Part shown: positions 53,764-62,641 of the stretch, in pieces
How the letters are laid out: each line of letters starts with the position of its first letter
Numbering within the stretch: position 1 is the stretch's first letter
Source of the DNA: Flavobacteriaceae bacterium
GTDB taxonomy: Bacteria; Bacteroidota; Bacteroidia; Flavobacteriales; Flavobacteriaceae
Direction of reading: 5' to 3'
Length of the DNA: 64,000 nucleotides
Assembly: GCA_027082925.1 (NCBI GenBank)
Contig: JALWTD010000018.1
Span: 62,001 to 126,000 of the forward strand
Program-made: the position numbers and the translations under genes
The notes under the pieces: model-generated
The model's database searches: none
What the model was told of the DNA's origin: nothing
What the model saw: only the letters and a program-made list of their open reading frames with translations

Positions 53764-54462
53764 CTAATCTCTAGAGCCTAAAATACTCAATCCCCAATAC
53801 AATAGCATTGCTAAAGAAGCAAGTGCAGCAACCAAGTAAGTTCTTGCAGCCCATTTTAGGGCGTCTTTTGCGCCATCTTGCTCTTCATGGGTTAGCATGT
53901 TGTTAGATTTTAACCAGTTTAACGCTCGGTTACTCGCATCATATTCAACAGGAAGTGTTATAAAGCTAAAAAGTGTAGCAAGCGCCATCATAGCCAATCC
54001 AACAATAGCAATCATAAAACCAACTCCTACATTTCCTGAAGCAGCACCTAAAATAAGTCCTCCAATAACGAGCCATTGAGATAATTTTGAAGATACATTA
54101 ACGGCTGGTACTAAATTAGAACGCAAAGTTAGCCATTTGTAAGCAGTTGCATGCTGAACGGCATGCCCAACCTCATGAGAGGCAACTGCCGCTGCTGCTG
54201 CGTTTCTTTGGTTATAAACCGCTTCGCTTAAATTTACAGTTTTGTTTATTGGATTGTAATGATCTGTAAGTCTTCCAGATGTTGAAATGACTTTGACATC
54301 GTAAATTCCATTATCATGTAGCATTTTTTCAGCAATTTCTCTTCCGGTTAGTCCATTTCTTAAATGTACTTTAGAGTAATAGTTAAACTTTCGCTTAAGC
54401 GTATTTCCAACTAACCAACTGATTAAAGATATAATTCCTATTAAAATGTAAAATCCTGCCAT
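53764..54462 (-). CDS. Membrane zinc metallopeptidase (YugP-type)
   Basis: A 232-residue membrane protein. The zinc motif HEVGHAVQH is at about residue 97, and IVGLAMMALATLFSFITLPVEYDASNRALNWL carries the third ligand region. Three to four membrane segments surround the site. This matches the peptidase family represented by Bacillus YugP, thought to act at the inner membrane; substrates are unknown. Confidence 0.9.
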   Translation of the reverse strand: MAGFYILIGIISLISWLVGNTLKRKFNYYSKVHLRNGLTGREIAEKMLHDNGIYDVKVISTSGRLTDHYNPINKTVNLSEAVYNQRNAAAAAVASHEVGHAVQHATAYKWLTLRSNLVPAVNVSSKLSQWLVIGGLILGAASGNVGVGFMIAIVGLAMMALATLFSFITLPVEYDASNRALNWLKSNNMLTHEEQDGAKDALKWAARTYLVAALASLAMLLYWGLSILGSRD

Positions 54463-54537
54463 ATCGTTACTAAATTAATGTATTTTTATTTGGTAAATTT
54501 ACAGCATAAATTATTCCAAACCCAGATTACAGACAAA

Positions 54538-55575
54538 ATGGCAAAAACACCACATCTACTTTTAATATATACCGGAGGAACAATAGGAATGGTCAAAGAC
54601 TTTAAGACAGGAGTATTAAAGCCTTTTAATTTTGACAAACTTATAAAACACATTCCCGAAATAAATCATTTAGATTGTACGGTTGATAGTTTTTCTTTTG
54701 ATACGCCAATTGATTCGTCAGATATGAATCAAGAAGAATGGATTTTATTGGTAGAAATTATTGAAAAAAACTATGATAAATACGACGGATTTGTAGTGCT
54801 TCACGGTTCAGATACAATGTCTTATACAGCATCAGCAATTAGCTTTATGCTCGAAAACCTCGGTAAACCGGTTATTTTTACAGGATCTCAGTTGCCAATA
54901 GGAGATTTAAGAACCGATGCTAAAGAAAATTTGATAACTTCCATAGAAATTGCCTCAACTCAAAAAAACGAAAAACCTTTGATTACTGAAGTATGTCTTT
55001 ATTTTGAGTACAAATTATACCGAGCAAATAGAACAACCAAAATAAATGCAGAACACTTTGAAGCATTTACCTCTCCAAATTACCCTCCGCTTGCGGTTAG
55101 TGGAGTTCATTTAAAGTTTAACTATCACTTGTTTTTTAAGAAAGAAAATGCAGCACCATTAAAAGTTAGAAAAAACTTAGAGAACAACATCGTCATTCTA
55201 AAAATATTTCCAGGGATAACAAAAGAGATTGTGCAAAATATTTTACGAATACAAGATTTAAAAGGAGTTGTTTTAGAAACCTACGGTTCAGGAAATGCCC
55301 CAACAAAGAAATGGTTTGTAAATTTATTAAAAGATGCCGTTAAAAAAGGGGTTTATATAGTAAATGTAACCCAATGTGTTGCCGGAAGTGTAATTATGGG
55401 ACAATATGAAACAAGTGTTGAGCTAGAAAAAATAGGAATTATTAGTGGAAATGACATTACAACAGAGTCTGCCTTAGCAAAACTAATGTACTTATTAGGC
55501 GAAAATATACCTAAAAATGAGTTTAAAAAGGTTTTTGAAAGCCAACTTAGAGGAGAAATGAGCGAATTGACTTAA
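54538..55575 (+). CDS. ansA: Type I (cytoplasmic) L-asparaginase
   Basis: About 345 residues from the ATG at 54538 (MAKTPHLLLIYTGGTIGM). I prefer it to the upstream in-frame start at 54478, which adds a tail lacking homology. The two catalytic threonine loops are YTGGTIGM and VVLHGSDTMSYTASA, and the downstream Lys is in LRTDAKEN. There is no signal peptide, so it is the cytosolic type. Together with the exb genes downstream it forms a recurrent flavobacterial neighbourhood. Confidence 0.93.
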   Translation: MAKTPHLLLIYTGGTIGMVKDFKTGVLKPFNFDKLIKHIPEINHLDCTVDSFSFDTPIDSSDMNQEEWILLVEIIEKNYDKYDGFVVLHGSDTMSYTASAISFMLENLGKPVIFTGSQLPIGDLRTDAKENLITSIEIASTQKNEKPLITEVCLYFEYKLYRANRTTKINAEHFEAFTSPNYPPLAVSGVHLKFNYHLFFKKENAAPLKVRKNLENNIVILKIFPGITKEIVQNILRIQDLKGVVLETYGSGNAPTKKWFVNLLKDAVKKGVYIVNVTQCVAGSVIMGQYETSVELEKIGIISGNDITTESALAKLMYLLGENIPKNEFKKVFESQLRGEMSELT

Positions 55576-55810
55576 TAGTTTATTGACTGAATAAGCTTTT
55601 TATTGATTTAATTTTAAATAAAATAGTTTTATCCCGCTCTATTTTATCAAAAATTAAAAAAAAACGGGTATTTCAAAAAAATTACTTAAAGTATATGTAA
55701 AATTTTTAGAACTCAACATTTTTTTGTTACTTGCCACACGCAAAAGATGTTATACAAAGAATTTAATGTTATAATAGTTACTTTAAGTAGCTTTCTCTTT
55801 GTTAGACTTG

Positions 55811-55839
55811 TTTGTTTTGTGAAAATTATTATATATTTA
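55811..55839 (+). promoter_or_regulatory. Promoter for the exb operon
   Basis: TTTG at 55811-55814, 17-base spacer, TATATTTA at 55832-55839 (one mismatch to TAnnTTTG). It is 35 bases before the ATG. The rest of the 299-base gap from 55576 has A+T-rich sequence with a CCCG...CGGG pair (55634 and about 55663) that may form a weak terminator for asparaginase; I see no gene in it. Confidence 0.5.
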
Positions 55840-55874
55840 ACCCGTTAAAAAATTAATAAATTAACTATTACACG

Positions 55875-56624
55875 ATGAAAAGAGTATTTACTATCCTTGC
55901 AATTACAGGATTATTGTTATTTGGAGCAGCACCTAAAGCGATAGCGCAAGATGCAGCAAAAACTGAGCAAGTTGCTGACGATGCAACAACTGAAAAAACA
56001 TTTCACCAAGAATTAAAACAACGTTTTATTGAAGGTGGACCATTCTTTATGGGAATTGTATTAGTAACCTTAATATTAGGGTTAGCTATTGCTATTGAGA
56101 GAATTATTTATCTTAATATGGCAACAACAAATACAAAAAAATTAGTGTCTAGTGTAGAAGAGGCTTTAGCTTCAGGTGGTGTAGAAGCTGCTAAAGAAGT
56201 TTGTAGAAATACAAAAGGCCCTGTTGCTTCAATATTTTATCAAGGATTAGATAGAATGGATGAAGGTGTAGACGCTGCAGAAAAAGCCGTTGTTGGTTAT
56301 GGAGGTGTACAAATGGGATTATTAGAGAAAAACATCTCTTGGTTATCTCTTTTTATTGCCTTAGCACCAATGCTTGGTTTCATGGGAACGGTAATTGGTA
56401 TGATTGGAGCATTTGACTCTATTCAAGCAGCAGGAGATATTTCTCCAACAGTTGTGGCAGGAGGTATTAAAGTAGCGTTATTAACAACGGTATTTGGTTT
56501 AGTTGTAGCAATTATTCTTCAAATATTCTATAACTATATTATCTCAAAAGTAGATAGTATTGTTAATAGTATGGAAGATGCGTCAATTTTACTTGTTGAC
56601 CTTTTGATTAGACACAAAAAATAA
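55875..56624 (+). CDS. exbB: ExbB/TolQ/MotA-family proton channel
   Basis: A 249-residue protein with an N-terminal signal-like helix ending AIAQ (about 25), unusual outside Bacteroidota, then three channel helices at about 56-78, 148-175 and 190-220. LAPMLGFMGTVIGMIGAFDSIQAAGDISPTVVAGGIKVALLTTVFGL is the family signature. It converts proton flow into work for TonB- or Tol-type machinery. Confidence 0.92.
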   Translation: MKRVFTILAITGLLLFGAAPKAIAQDAAKTEQVADDATTEKTFHQELKQRFIEGGPFFMGIVLVTLILGLAIAIERIIYLNMATTNTKKLVSSVEEALASGGVEAAKEVCRNTKGPVASIFYQGLDRMDEGVDAAEKAVVGYGGVQMGLLEKNISWLSLFIALAPMLGFMGTVIGMIGAFDSIQAAGDISPTVVAGGIKVALLTTVFGLVVAIILQIFYNYIISKVDSIVNSMEDASILLVDLLIRHKK

Positions 56625-56632
56625 GAGAAATT

Positions 56633-57094
56633 ATGAATAATAAGTTATCAAAAATATTAACAATTGTAGCTGGGATAGTAGGGTTTATAGGATTCTATTA
56701 TTTCATTAGAATTGTTATGGTGGGCGATGATGTCCTCGAAAATGATGTAGACTTACAAAATAGTATTTTGTCTCCATTTGTTTCATTTTCACTTTACTTG
56801 TTAATTGCTGTAACAGGAATGGCTGTGGTATTCTCTATGTTAAATTTATTTAAGAACCCACAAGTACTTAAAAGAACATTAATAGGTGTTGGAGCTTTGG
56901 TTATACTATTGGTTGTAGCCTATTCAATTTCACCTGATGGAGCAGTTACAGACGGAATGGGAAATGTATTACCTGACGGAGAAGCAGGAAGTGTATCAAA
57001 ATGGGTAAGTACCCTTATAAACTATAGCTTTATTTTAGGAGCAATAGGTTTGGTATTCTTTTTGGTAGACTTTGTAAGATCATTAGTAAAATAA
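56633..57094 (+). CDS. Membrane protein inserted in the exb operon
   Basis: A 153-residue protein with four hydrophobic helices (about 8-28, 49-72, 82-100, 127-149) and acidic loops (GDDVLENDVDLQN; SPDGAVTDGMGNVLPDGEAG). No family is recognised. It lies 8 bases from exbB and from the first exbD, so it is part of the same operon. It could be an accessory of the ExbB/ExbD complex. Confidence 0.7.
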   Translation: MNNKLSKILTIVAGIVGFIGFYYFIRIVMVGDDVLENDVDLQNSILSPFVSFSLYLLIAVTGMAVVFSMLNLFKNPQVLKRTLIGVGALVILLVVAYSISPDGAVTDGMGNVLPDGEAGSVSKWVSTLINYSFILGAIGLVFFLVDFVRSLVK

Positions 57095-57101
57095 AATTAT
57101 C

Positions 57102-57719
57102 ATGGCAAGAAGAGAAAACTCAGAAATTAATGCTGGTTCAATGGCAGACATTGCGTTCTTGCTTTTAATATTTTTCTTAGTAACTACTACTATGGATGTT
57201 GATTCTGGAATTTCACGTAAATTACCAGAAAAAAGTGAAGAACCTCCAAAAGTTACAATTAAAGAAAAGAACGTACTAGATATCGTTGTTAACAGAAAGA
57301 ATCAAATTTTAGTTGAAGGAGATCAATATGTTCAAGTGAAAGATATTAAACAGATAGCGATTGACTTTATTGACAATGGAGGAGGATTAAGTGCACCTAA
57401 AGATGGTAAACCAGGAGAACCTTGTGATTACTGTGAAGGCAAAAAAGATCCAAACTCATCAGATCATCCTTCTAAGGCAATTATATCTTTACAAAGTGAC
57501 AGAGGTACAACTTACGGTATGTATGTATCAATTCAGAACGAAATTGAAGCAGCTTACAATGAGTTAAGAAACAGGTTAGCACTTAAACTGTACGGTCGAT
57601 CTTACAAAGATTTGTTAAAAGATCAGAAAGACAATCCTTCTGAAAGTTTGAAAGCGAAAATAGATAATTTAAAGGAAAAATATCCTCAAATTATCTCTGA
57701 ACCAGAACCAATAAAATAG
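57102..57719 (+). CDS. exbD: ExbD/TolR-like protein with cysteine-bearing insertion
   Basis: A 205-residue protein. A cytoplasmic start (NSEINAGSMADIAFLLLIFFLVTTTMDVD) holds the conserved membrane Asp, followed by a periplasmic domain. An insertion around residues 100-130 contains PCDYCEGKKDP, a CxxC pair not found in classical ExbD. The C-terminal part extends as a charged coil. It is the larger of two adjacent ExbD proteins. Confidence 0.88.
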   Translation: MARRENSEINAGSMADIAFLLLIFFLVTTTMDVDSGISRKLPEKSEEPPKVTIKEKNVLDIVVNRKNQILVEGDQYVQVKDIKQIAIDFIDNGGGLSAPKDGKPGEPCDYCEGKKDPNSSDHPSKAIISLQSDRGTTYGMYVSIQNEIEAAYNELRNRLALKLYGRSYKDLLKDQKDNPSESLKAKIDNLKEKYPQIISEPEPIK

Positions 57720-57726
57720 TATCAGT

Positions 57727-58197
57727 ATGAGTAAATTTAAAAAGAAGAAAAAAGGACTACCTGCAATTTCTACTGCATCATTACCTGATATTGTATTTAT
57801 GTTGCTATTCTTTTTTATGGTATCTACCACTATGCGGGAGACTGATTTGTTGATTAAAAAACCAGTTTTACCAACCGCAACAGAAGTAAAAAAGCTAGAA
57901 CATAAAAGTTTGGTAAGTACAATTTATGTTGGTAAATCTAATAATGAAAAGATATTAGGAGATAAAATTCAAGTTAATGATAAAATTATTGACGTGAAAG
58001 ATGTTCCTAGTTTTATCCTTTCAGAAAGAGCTTTACGTAAAGAAGAAGAAGTTAAATATATGACTACTTCTATTAAAGCAGATAAAGAAGCTAACGTAGG
58101 TACAATTTTAGATATTAAAGAACAATTAAGAGATATTAATGCTTTAAAAATTAGCTTTTCTACTACCAAAGGTGGTGACATAAGTAAAAACTATTAG
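57727..58197 (+). CDS. exbD: Second ExbD/TolR-like protein
   Basis: A 156-residue protein with the ExbD start LPAISTASLPDIVFMLLFFFMVSTTMRE, including the membrane Asp, and a periplasmic domain ending GGDISKNY. It is smaller and without the cysteine insertion of its neighbour. Two different ExbD copies could form a mixed dimer within the ExbB pentamer. A terminator follows. Confidence 0.9.
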   Translation: MSKFKKKKKGLPAISTASLPDIVFMLLFFFMVSTTMRETDLLIKKPVLPTATEVKKLEHKSLVSTIYVGKSNNEKILGDKIQVNDKIIDVKDVPSFILSERALRKEEEVKYMTTSIKADKEANVGTILDIKEQLRDINALKISFSTTKGGDISKNY

Positions 58198-58223
58198 TAT
58201 TATATATACTCTTTGAGATATTT

Positions 58224-58258
58224 AAAAGGCAACTAAATTATATTTGGTTGCCTTTTTT
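58224..58258 (+). terminator. Terminator after the exb operon
   Basis: 15-pair stem AAAAGGCAACTAAAT with ATTTGGTTGCCTTTT (one G-U pair), followed by further T residues. It separates exbD from the PorT-like gene. Confidence 0.85.
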
Positions 58259-58283
58259 ACTTTTATAAAGTATATTTGTTTTT

Positions 58284-58961
58284 ATGAAAAAATACGGGTT
58301 TGTAGTGTGTTTGTGCTTTGCTCTTTTACAAGGAAGAGCTCAGGAGTCTTCCAATATAGTGATTGACGAAAATTATTTAGAAGATCAATTGTACCTTTCG
58401 TTTACATATAACATGCTTACAAATAAGCCTGAAACCATTGCAACACATGGATTTTCAGGAAGCTATTCAATAGGGTTTATAAAAGATATTCCGTTAAATA
58501 AAAGGCGAAATATAGGTTTTGGTGTAGGAATTGGATACACTTATAATGCATACATTCAAAATTTAAAAATAACTGAAAATAGTGGAGGTACTTTGTTTGA
58601 AGTTGCTCAAGACTACACCACCAATAAGTTTATAACAAGAGCTTTGGAAATGCCTATGGAGCTTAGATGGAGAACTTCTACTCCAAGTAAGTATAAATTT
58701 TGGCGTGTTTACAGTGGTATTAAGTTTTCGTACTTATTGTTATCAAAAGCAACGTATAGCGATGTAAATACTAAAATAACAGCTAAAAATATTCCGGAAG
58801 TTAACAAACTACAATACGGTTTAACAATGGCTGCAGGATATGGAACTTGGAACTTATATGTGTACTACGGGTTGAGTTCTTTTTTTGACAACGCTTTTTT
58901 GAATAGTGAGCGTATAGATATATCAGATTTTACAGTAGGACTTAAGTTTTACATTATGTAA
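58284..58961 (+). CDS. PorT-like outer-membrane beta-barrel protein
   Basis: A 225-residue exported protein with signal peptide ending RAQ (about residue 20). Alternating strands such as NIGFGVGIGYTYNAYI, ALEMPMELRWRTS, LTMAAGYGTWNLYVYYGLSSFF and the final FTVGLKFYI point to an eight-stranded barrel. Position after the exbD genes matches the PorT proteins of other Bacteroidota, which are linked to type IX secretion. Identity as PorT proper is likely but not proven. It overlaps the PAP2 gene by 13 bases. Confidence 0.7.
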   Translation: MKKYGFVVCLCFALLQGRAQESSNIVIDENYLEDQLYLSFTYNMLTNKPETIATHGFSGSYSIGFIKDIPLNKRRNIGFGVGIGYTYNAYIQNLKITENSGGTLFEVAQDYTTNKFITRALEMPMELRWRTSTPSKYKFWRVYSGIKFSYLLLSKATYSDVNTKITAKNIPEVNKLQYGLTMAAGYGTWNLYVYYGLSSFFDNAFLNSERIDISDFTVGLKFYIM

Positions 58962-59554
58962 ATACCATACACTACAAATTGGCTTAAAATGCCAATAACA
59001 TACCCTATAAAAACTTCTTTTAAGCTGTGAGCATTTAAAACTAGTCTAGAGTACCCTATAAGACCTCCTAAGGCAAAAAATAAGCTAATAAATACAATAA
59101 GGTTTATTTTATAAAAGTGGCTAAAATAAATCAGAAAACCAATTAAACTACTAACTGCTGCAGTATGTAAACTGATTTTAATTTTGAAATACAAGAAAAT
59201 ATAAGCTAAAATTAGCGTTAACCCATATCCGAAGTATAACATTGCTAAAATATCAACTAGAGAAGATTTGTATAGCCAATTTCCAATGATATATGATATG
59301 GAAATAAAAAGGAGCGTAGGAAATTTACGCTCTTCTATTGTAACCATATGATGACTACCAATCATTCCAAACTTTTTAAGAAGAAAAAGTAACAGTAATG
59401 GAAATGCATATGTTCCTAAAAAAATCACAATTAGCATTAAGTGCTCTTGCGATTTAAAAATATGTTTAGGGAGTAGTAGGAAAAATAATACAGATCCAAT
59501 AATGGAGAAGTTTATAGGATGGAAAAAATAAGATATAAATTTTGATAATTTCAT
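58949..59554 (-). CDS. PAP2-like integral membrane protein
   Basis: A 201-residue protein with about six transmembrane helices. The C-terminal segment SLHTAAVSSLIGFLIYFSHF, followed by GYSRLVLNAHSLKEVFIGYVIGI, resembles the two phosphatase motifs of the PAP2 family (SxxT, then SRxxxxxHxxxDxxxG). Here Asp is replaced by Glu and the usual first Lys-rich motif is not evident. Enzymatic activity is thus uncertain. Confidence 0.7.
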   Translation of the reverse strand: MKLSKFISYFFHPINFSIIGSVLFFLLLPKHIFKSQEHLMLIVIFLGTYAFPLLLLFLLKKFGMIGSHHMVTIEERKFPTLLFISISYIIGNWLYKSSLVDILAMLYFGYGLTLILAYIFLYFKIKISLHTAAVSSLIGFLIYFSHFYKINLIVFISLFFALGGLIGYSRLVLNAHSLKEVFIGYVIGILSQFVVYGIYIM

Positions 59555-59571
59555 GAATAGGTATTATTGGG

Positions 59572-61026
59572 CTAAATTTGTTTTCTAAGTCTTGCTACCG
59601 GAATATCTAACTGCTCTCGGTATTTTGCTACCGTTCTTCTAGCAATAGGATATCCCTTTTCTTTTAGTATAGCAGCTAATTTATCATCTGTTAAAGGTTT
59701 CTTTTTGTCTTCTTCTTTAACAACGGATGCTAAAATATTTTTAATTTCTCTTGTAGAAACGTCTTCACCTTGTGTGTTTTTCATAGATTCTGAAAAGAAT
59801 TCTTTGATAAGTTTAGTTCCGTAAGGTGTTGAAACGTATTTGCTGTTTGCGACACGAGATACTGTAGATACATCCATACCAATTAAGTCTGCAATATCTT
59901 TTAAAATCATGGGCTTTAATTTTCGCTCATCACCGGTTAAAAAATATTCTTTTTGATATTGCATAATTGCATTCATAGTTAGCAAAAGAGTTTGTTGGCG
60001 CTGTTTTATGGCATCAATAAACCACTTTGCGGCATCTAACTTTTGTTTTACAAATAATACAGCATCTTTTTGTGTTTTAGATTTGTTTTTTGCCTCTTTA
60101 TATCCGCGTAATAAATCGTTATACTCTTTAGAAATATGTAGTTCTGGAGCATTTCTTGAGTTAAGAGTTAACTCTAATTCTCCTTCTACAATTCGAATGG
60201 TAAAATCAGGAACAATTTGTTCGGCTATTTTATTGTTGTTAATATAAGAGCCTCCCGGTTTTGGATTTAGTTTTTCAATTTCTTTAATTGCTTTTTTTAA
60301 CTCTTCTTCTGAAATATGAAATTTTTGAAGGAGCTTATTGTAGTGCTTTTTTACAAAGTGTTCAAAAGAGTTTTCTAAAATATTAATAGCAAGTGAAACA
60401 CTTGGTTGCTCTTCTTTTCTTTTTAGTTGTATAAGTAAGCACTCTTTTAAGTTTCTGGCTCCAACACCTGCTGGATCTAGCTGTTGTACAATTTTAAGCA
60501 ACCGTTCCAATTCTTCAATAGTAGTGTAAATGTTTTGGGTAAATGCAAGGTCATCTAAAATATCTGCTAAGTCACGCCTAATATAGCCACTCTCATCAAT
60601 AGACCCTATTAAAAAATCGGCAATAATTTCTTCTTCTTCATTTAACCTGAAGGTGCTTATTTGATTTTTTAGATGTTGTGTAAATGAAATACCTGAGGCA
60701 TATGGAACTTGTTTGTCTTCATCATCGGCCGAATAATTGTTAGCTTGAGTTTTGTAATTGGGAATTTCGTCGTCACTTAAATATTCGTCTATATTAATAT
60801 CTTCGGTATTAATATTTTCACTTCCATCATTTTCATAATCGTTTTGAAATGTATCTTCAAACTCTTCATTTTTTTCTTTTCCGCTTTCTAATGCCGGATT
60901 TTCTTCTAATTCTTGCTTAAGGCGTTGCTCAAAAGCTTGTGTAGGCAATTGAATCAATTTCATCAACTGAATTTGCTGAGGCGAGAGTTTTTGTAGTAGT
61001 TTATATTGTAAACTTTGTTTAAGCAT
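59572..61026 (-). CDS. rpoN: RNA polymerase sigma-54 factor
   Basis: A 484-residue sigma factor. Region I is rich in Gln and Leu (LQYKLLQKLSPQQIQLMKLIQLPTQAFEQRL), then an acidic region II (about 50-110), the core-binding part, the HTH (DIADLIGMDVSTVSRVANSKYV) and the RpoN box ARRTVAKYREQL near the end. No activator or recognisable -24/-12 promoter was noted nearby. Monocistronic. Confidence 0.96.
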   Translation of the reverse strand: MLKQSLQYKLLQKLSPQQIQLMKLIQLPTQAFEQRLKQELEENPALESGKEKNEEFEDTFQNDYENDGSENINTEDINIDEYLSDDEIPNYKTQANNYSADDEDKQVPYASGISFTQHLKNQISTFRLNEEEEIIADFLIGSIDESGYIRRDLADILDDLAFTQNIYTTIEELERLLKIVQQLDPAGVGARNLKECLLIQLKRKEEQPSVSLAINILENSFEHFVKKHYNKLLQKFHISEEELKKAIKEIEKLNPKPGGSYINNNKIAEQIVPDFTIRIVEGELELTLNSRNAPELHISKEYNDLLRGYKEAKNKSKTQKDAVLFVKQKLDAAKWFIDAIKQRQQTLLLTMNAIMQYQKEYFLTGDERKLKPMILKDIADLIGMDVSTVSRVANSKYVSTPYGTKLIKEFFSESMKNTQGEDVSTREIKNILASVVKEEDKKKPLTDDKLAAILKEKGYPIARRTVAKYREQLDIPVARLRKQI

Positions 61027-61104
61027 AAAAAATTTAAAAGAAATGGTTTTTAAAAATACAAAAAAACATAGTACAGTCTATATTATGTTTTTGTAATTTA
61101 TGAA

Positions 61105-62538
61105 CTAAAATTCGGCATTTTGAGGTGTTCTAGGATAAGGAATTACATCGCGTATGTTCCCCATTCCTGTGGTAAATAAAACCAAACGCTCAAAACCTAA
61201 TCCAAATCCGCTATGAACGGCTGTTCCAAATTTTCGAGTGTCCATATACCACCATAATTCTTTTTCGTCAATACCAAGCTCTTCTACTTTTTGTTTTAAA
61301 ACGTCTAAGCGTTCTTCACGTTGGCTTCCGCCAACTATTTCACCAATGCCCGGAAATAAAACATCCATAGCTCTTACTGTTTTTCCATCCTCGTTCAAAC
61401 GCATATAAAATGCTTTGATATTTGCAGGATAGTCAAATAAAATAACGGGGCATTTAAAGTGCTTTTCTACCAAGTAACGTTCGTGTTCACTTTGTAAGTC
61501 TGCACCCCATTCTTGAATTACAAACTGAAATTTTTTCTTTTTATTGGGTTTGGAGTTTCGTAAAATATCAATAGCTTCTGTATAACTCACTCTTTTGAAA
61601 TTATTATCAACTACAAAATGTAATTTTTCCAATAGCGACATTTCGCTTCTTTGATTAGCCGGTTTCGTTTTTTCTTCCTGAAGAAGTCTTTGGTCTAAAA
61701 ACACCAAATCATCATTACAGTTTTCTAAAACATATGAAATAACATATTTGATAAAGTCTTCTGCTAAATCCATGTTATCATCCAAATTATTAAAAGCCAC
61801 TTCGGGTTCAATCATCCAAAATTCTGCTAAATGGCGTGTGGTATTTGAGTTTTCAGCTCTAAAAGTAGGTCCAAAAGTGTATACTTTACCCAAAGCCATA
61901 GCATACGTCTCTGCTTCTAACTGTCCGGATACGGTAAGGTTTGTGGTTTTACCAAAAAAATCTTTAGAAGTATCTACATTTCCGTGCTCATCTTTTGGAG
62001 GGTTGTTTGGGTCAATAGTTGTTACAGTAAACATTTCTCCTGCTCCTTCGGCATCAGAGCCCGTAATTATTGGTGCGTGAAAATTATAAAATCCATTTTC
62101 AGTAAAATATTTATGTACGGCAAATGATAATGCCGAGCGAACTCTCATAACAGCACTAAATGTATTTGTTCTAATACGAAGGTGTGCATTTTCTCTTAAA
62201 AATTCAAAACTGTGCTTTTTAGGTTGAATAGGGTATTCATCTGGATTAGAATCTCCTAAAATTTCAATTTTAGTAACCTGTATTTCAACTTTTTGTCCTT
62301 TTCCTAAGCTTTCGGCTAAGGTTCCTGTTACAGCCAATGCAGCACCGGTAGTAATTCTCTTTAGAATAGATTCATCGGTATTTTCAAAATCAACAACGCA
62401 TTGAATGTTATTTATGGTTGAGCCATCGTTTAGCGCAATAAACCTATTTGCTCTAAATGTTCTAACCCAACCTTTTACAGTAACTTCTTGTAAAAACTTA
62501 TCTGACTCTAAAAGTTCAGCAACGTTGTATTTTGTCAT
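61105..62538 (-). CDS. asnS: Asparaginyl-tRNA synthetase
   Basis: A 477-residue class IIb synthetase. An N-terminal OB-fold ([20 protein letters not shown]) is followed by class II motif 2 ([21 protein letters not shown]) and motif 3 ([29 protein letters not shown]). The [12 protein letters not shown] context separates AsnRS from AspRS. Confidence 0.96.
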   Translation of the reverse strand: MTKYNVAELLESDKFLQEVTVKGWVRTFRANRFIALNDGSTINNIQCVVDFENTDESILKRITTGAALAVTGTLAESLGKGQKVEIQVTKIEILGDSNPDEYPIQPKKHSFEFLRENAHLRIRTNTFSAVMRVRSALSFAVHKYFTENGFYNFHAPIITGSDAEGAGEMFTVTTIDPNNPPKDEHGNVDTSKDFFGKTTNLTVSGQLEAETYAMALGKVYTFGPTFRAENSNTTRHLAEFWMIEPEVAFNNLDDNMDLAEDFIKYVISYVLENCNDDLVFLDQRLLQEEKTKPANQRSEMSLLEKLHFVVDNNFKRVSYTEAIDILRNSKPNKKKKFQFVIQEWGADLQSEHERYLVEKHFKCPVILFDYPANIKAFYMRLNEDGKTVRAMDVLFPGIGEIVGGSQREERLDVLKQKVEELGIDEKELWWYMDTRKFGTAVHSGFGLGFERLVLFTTGMGNIRDVIPYPRTPQNAEF

Positions 62539-62559
62539 ATTCTTTTAATTTATAAGTTG

Positions 62560-62567
62560 CAAAGATA
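62560..62567 (-). promoter_or_regulatory. asnS promoter -7 element
   Basis: Minus strand TATCTTTG followed by CA, exact TAnnTTTG, 21 bases before the asnS ATG. Its upstream half lies in the tandem repeat at 62569-62606. Confidence 0.55.
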
Positions 62568-62568
62568 C

Positions 62569-62606
62569 ATGAACAATTGCGAATGAACAATTGCGAATGA
62601 TTGCGA
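62569..62606. repeat. 14-base tandem repeat in the asnS promoter
   Basis: Two perfect copies of ATGAACAATTGCGA (62569-62582, 62583-62596), then a shortened copy ATGATTGCGA. The repeat covers the spacer and -33 region of the asnS promoter. Confidence 0.75.
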
Positions 62607-62641
62607 AACAACACAAATTTTGTATTGTAAAGCTGGTAAAT

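Noticed and set aside
58949-59554. Active PAP2 phosphatase
   Set aside because: The last catalytic Asp position is Glu and the first motif is not evident, so I describe it as PAP2-like without claiming activity.
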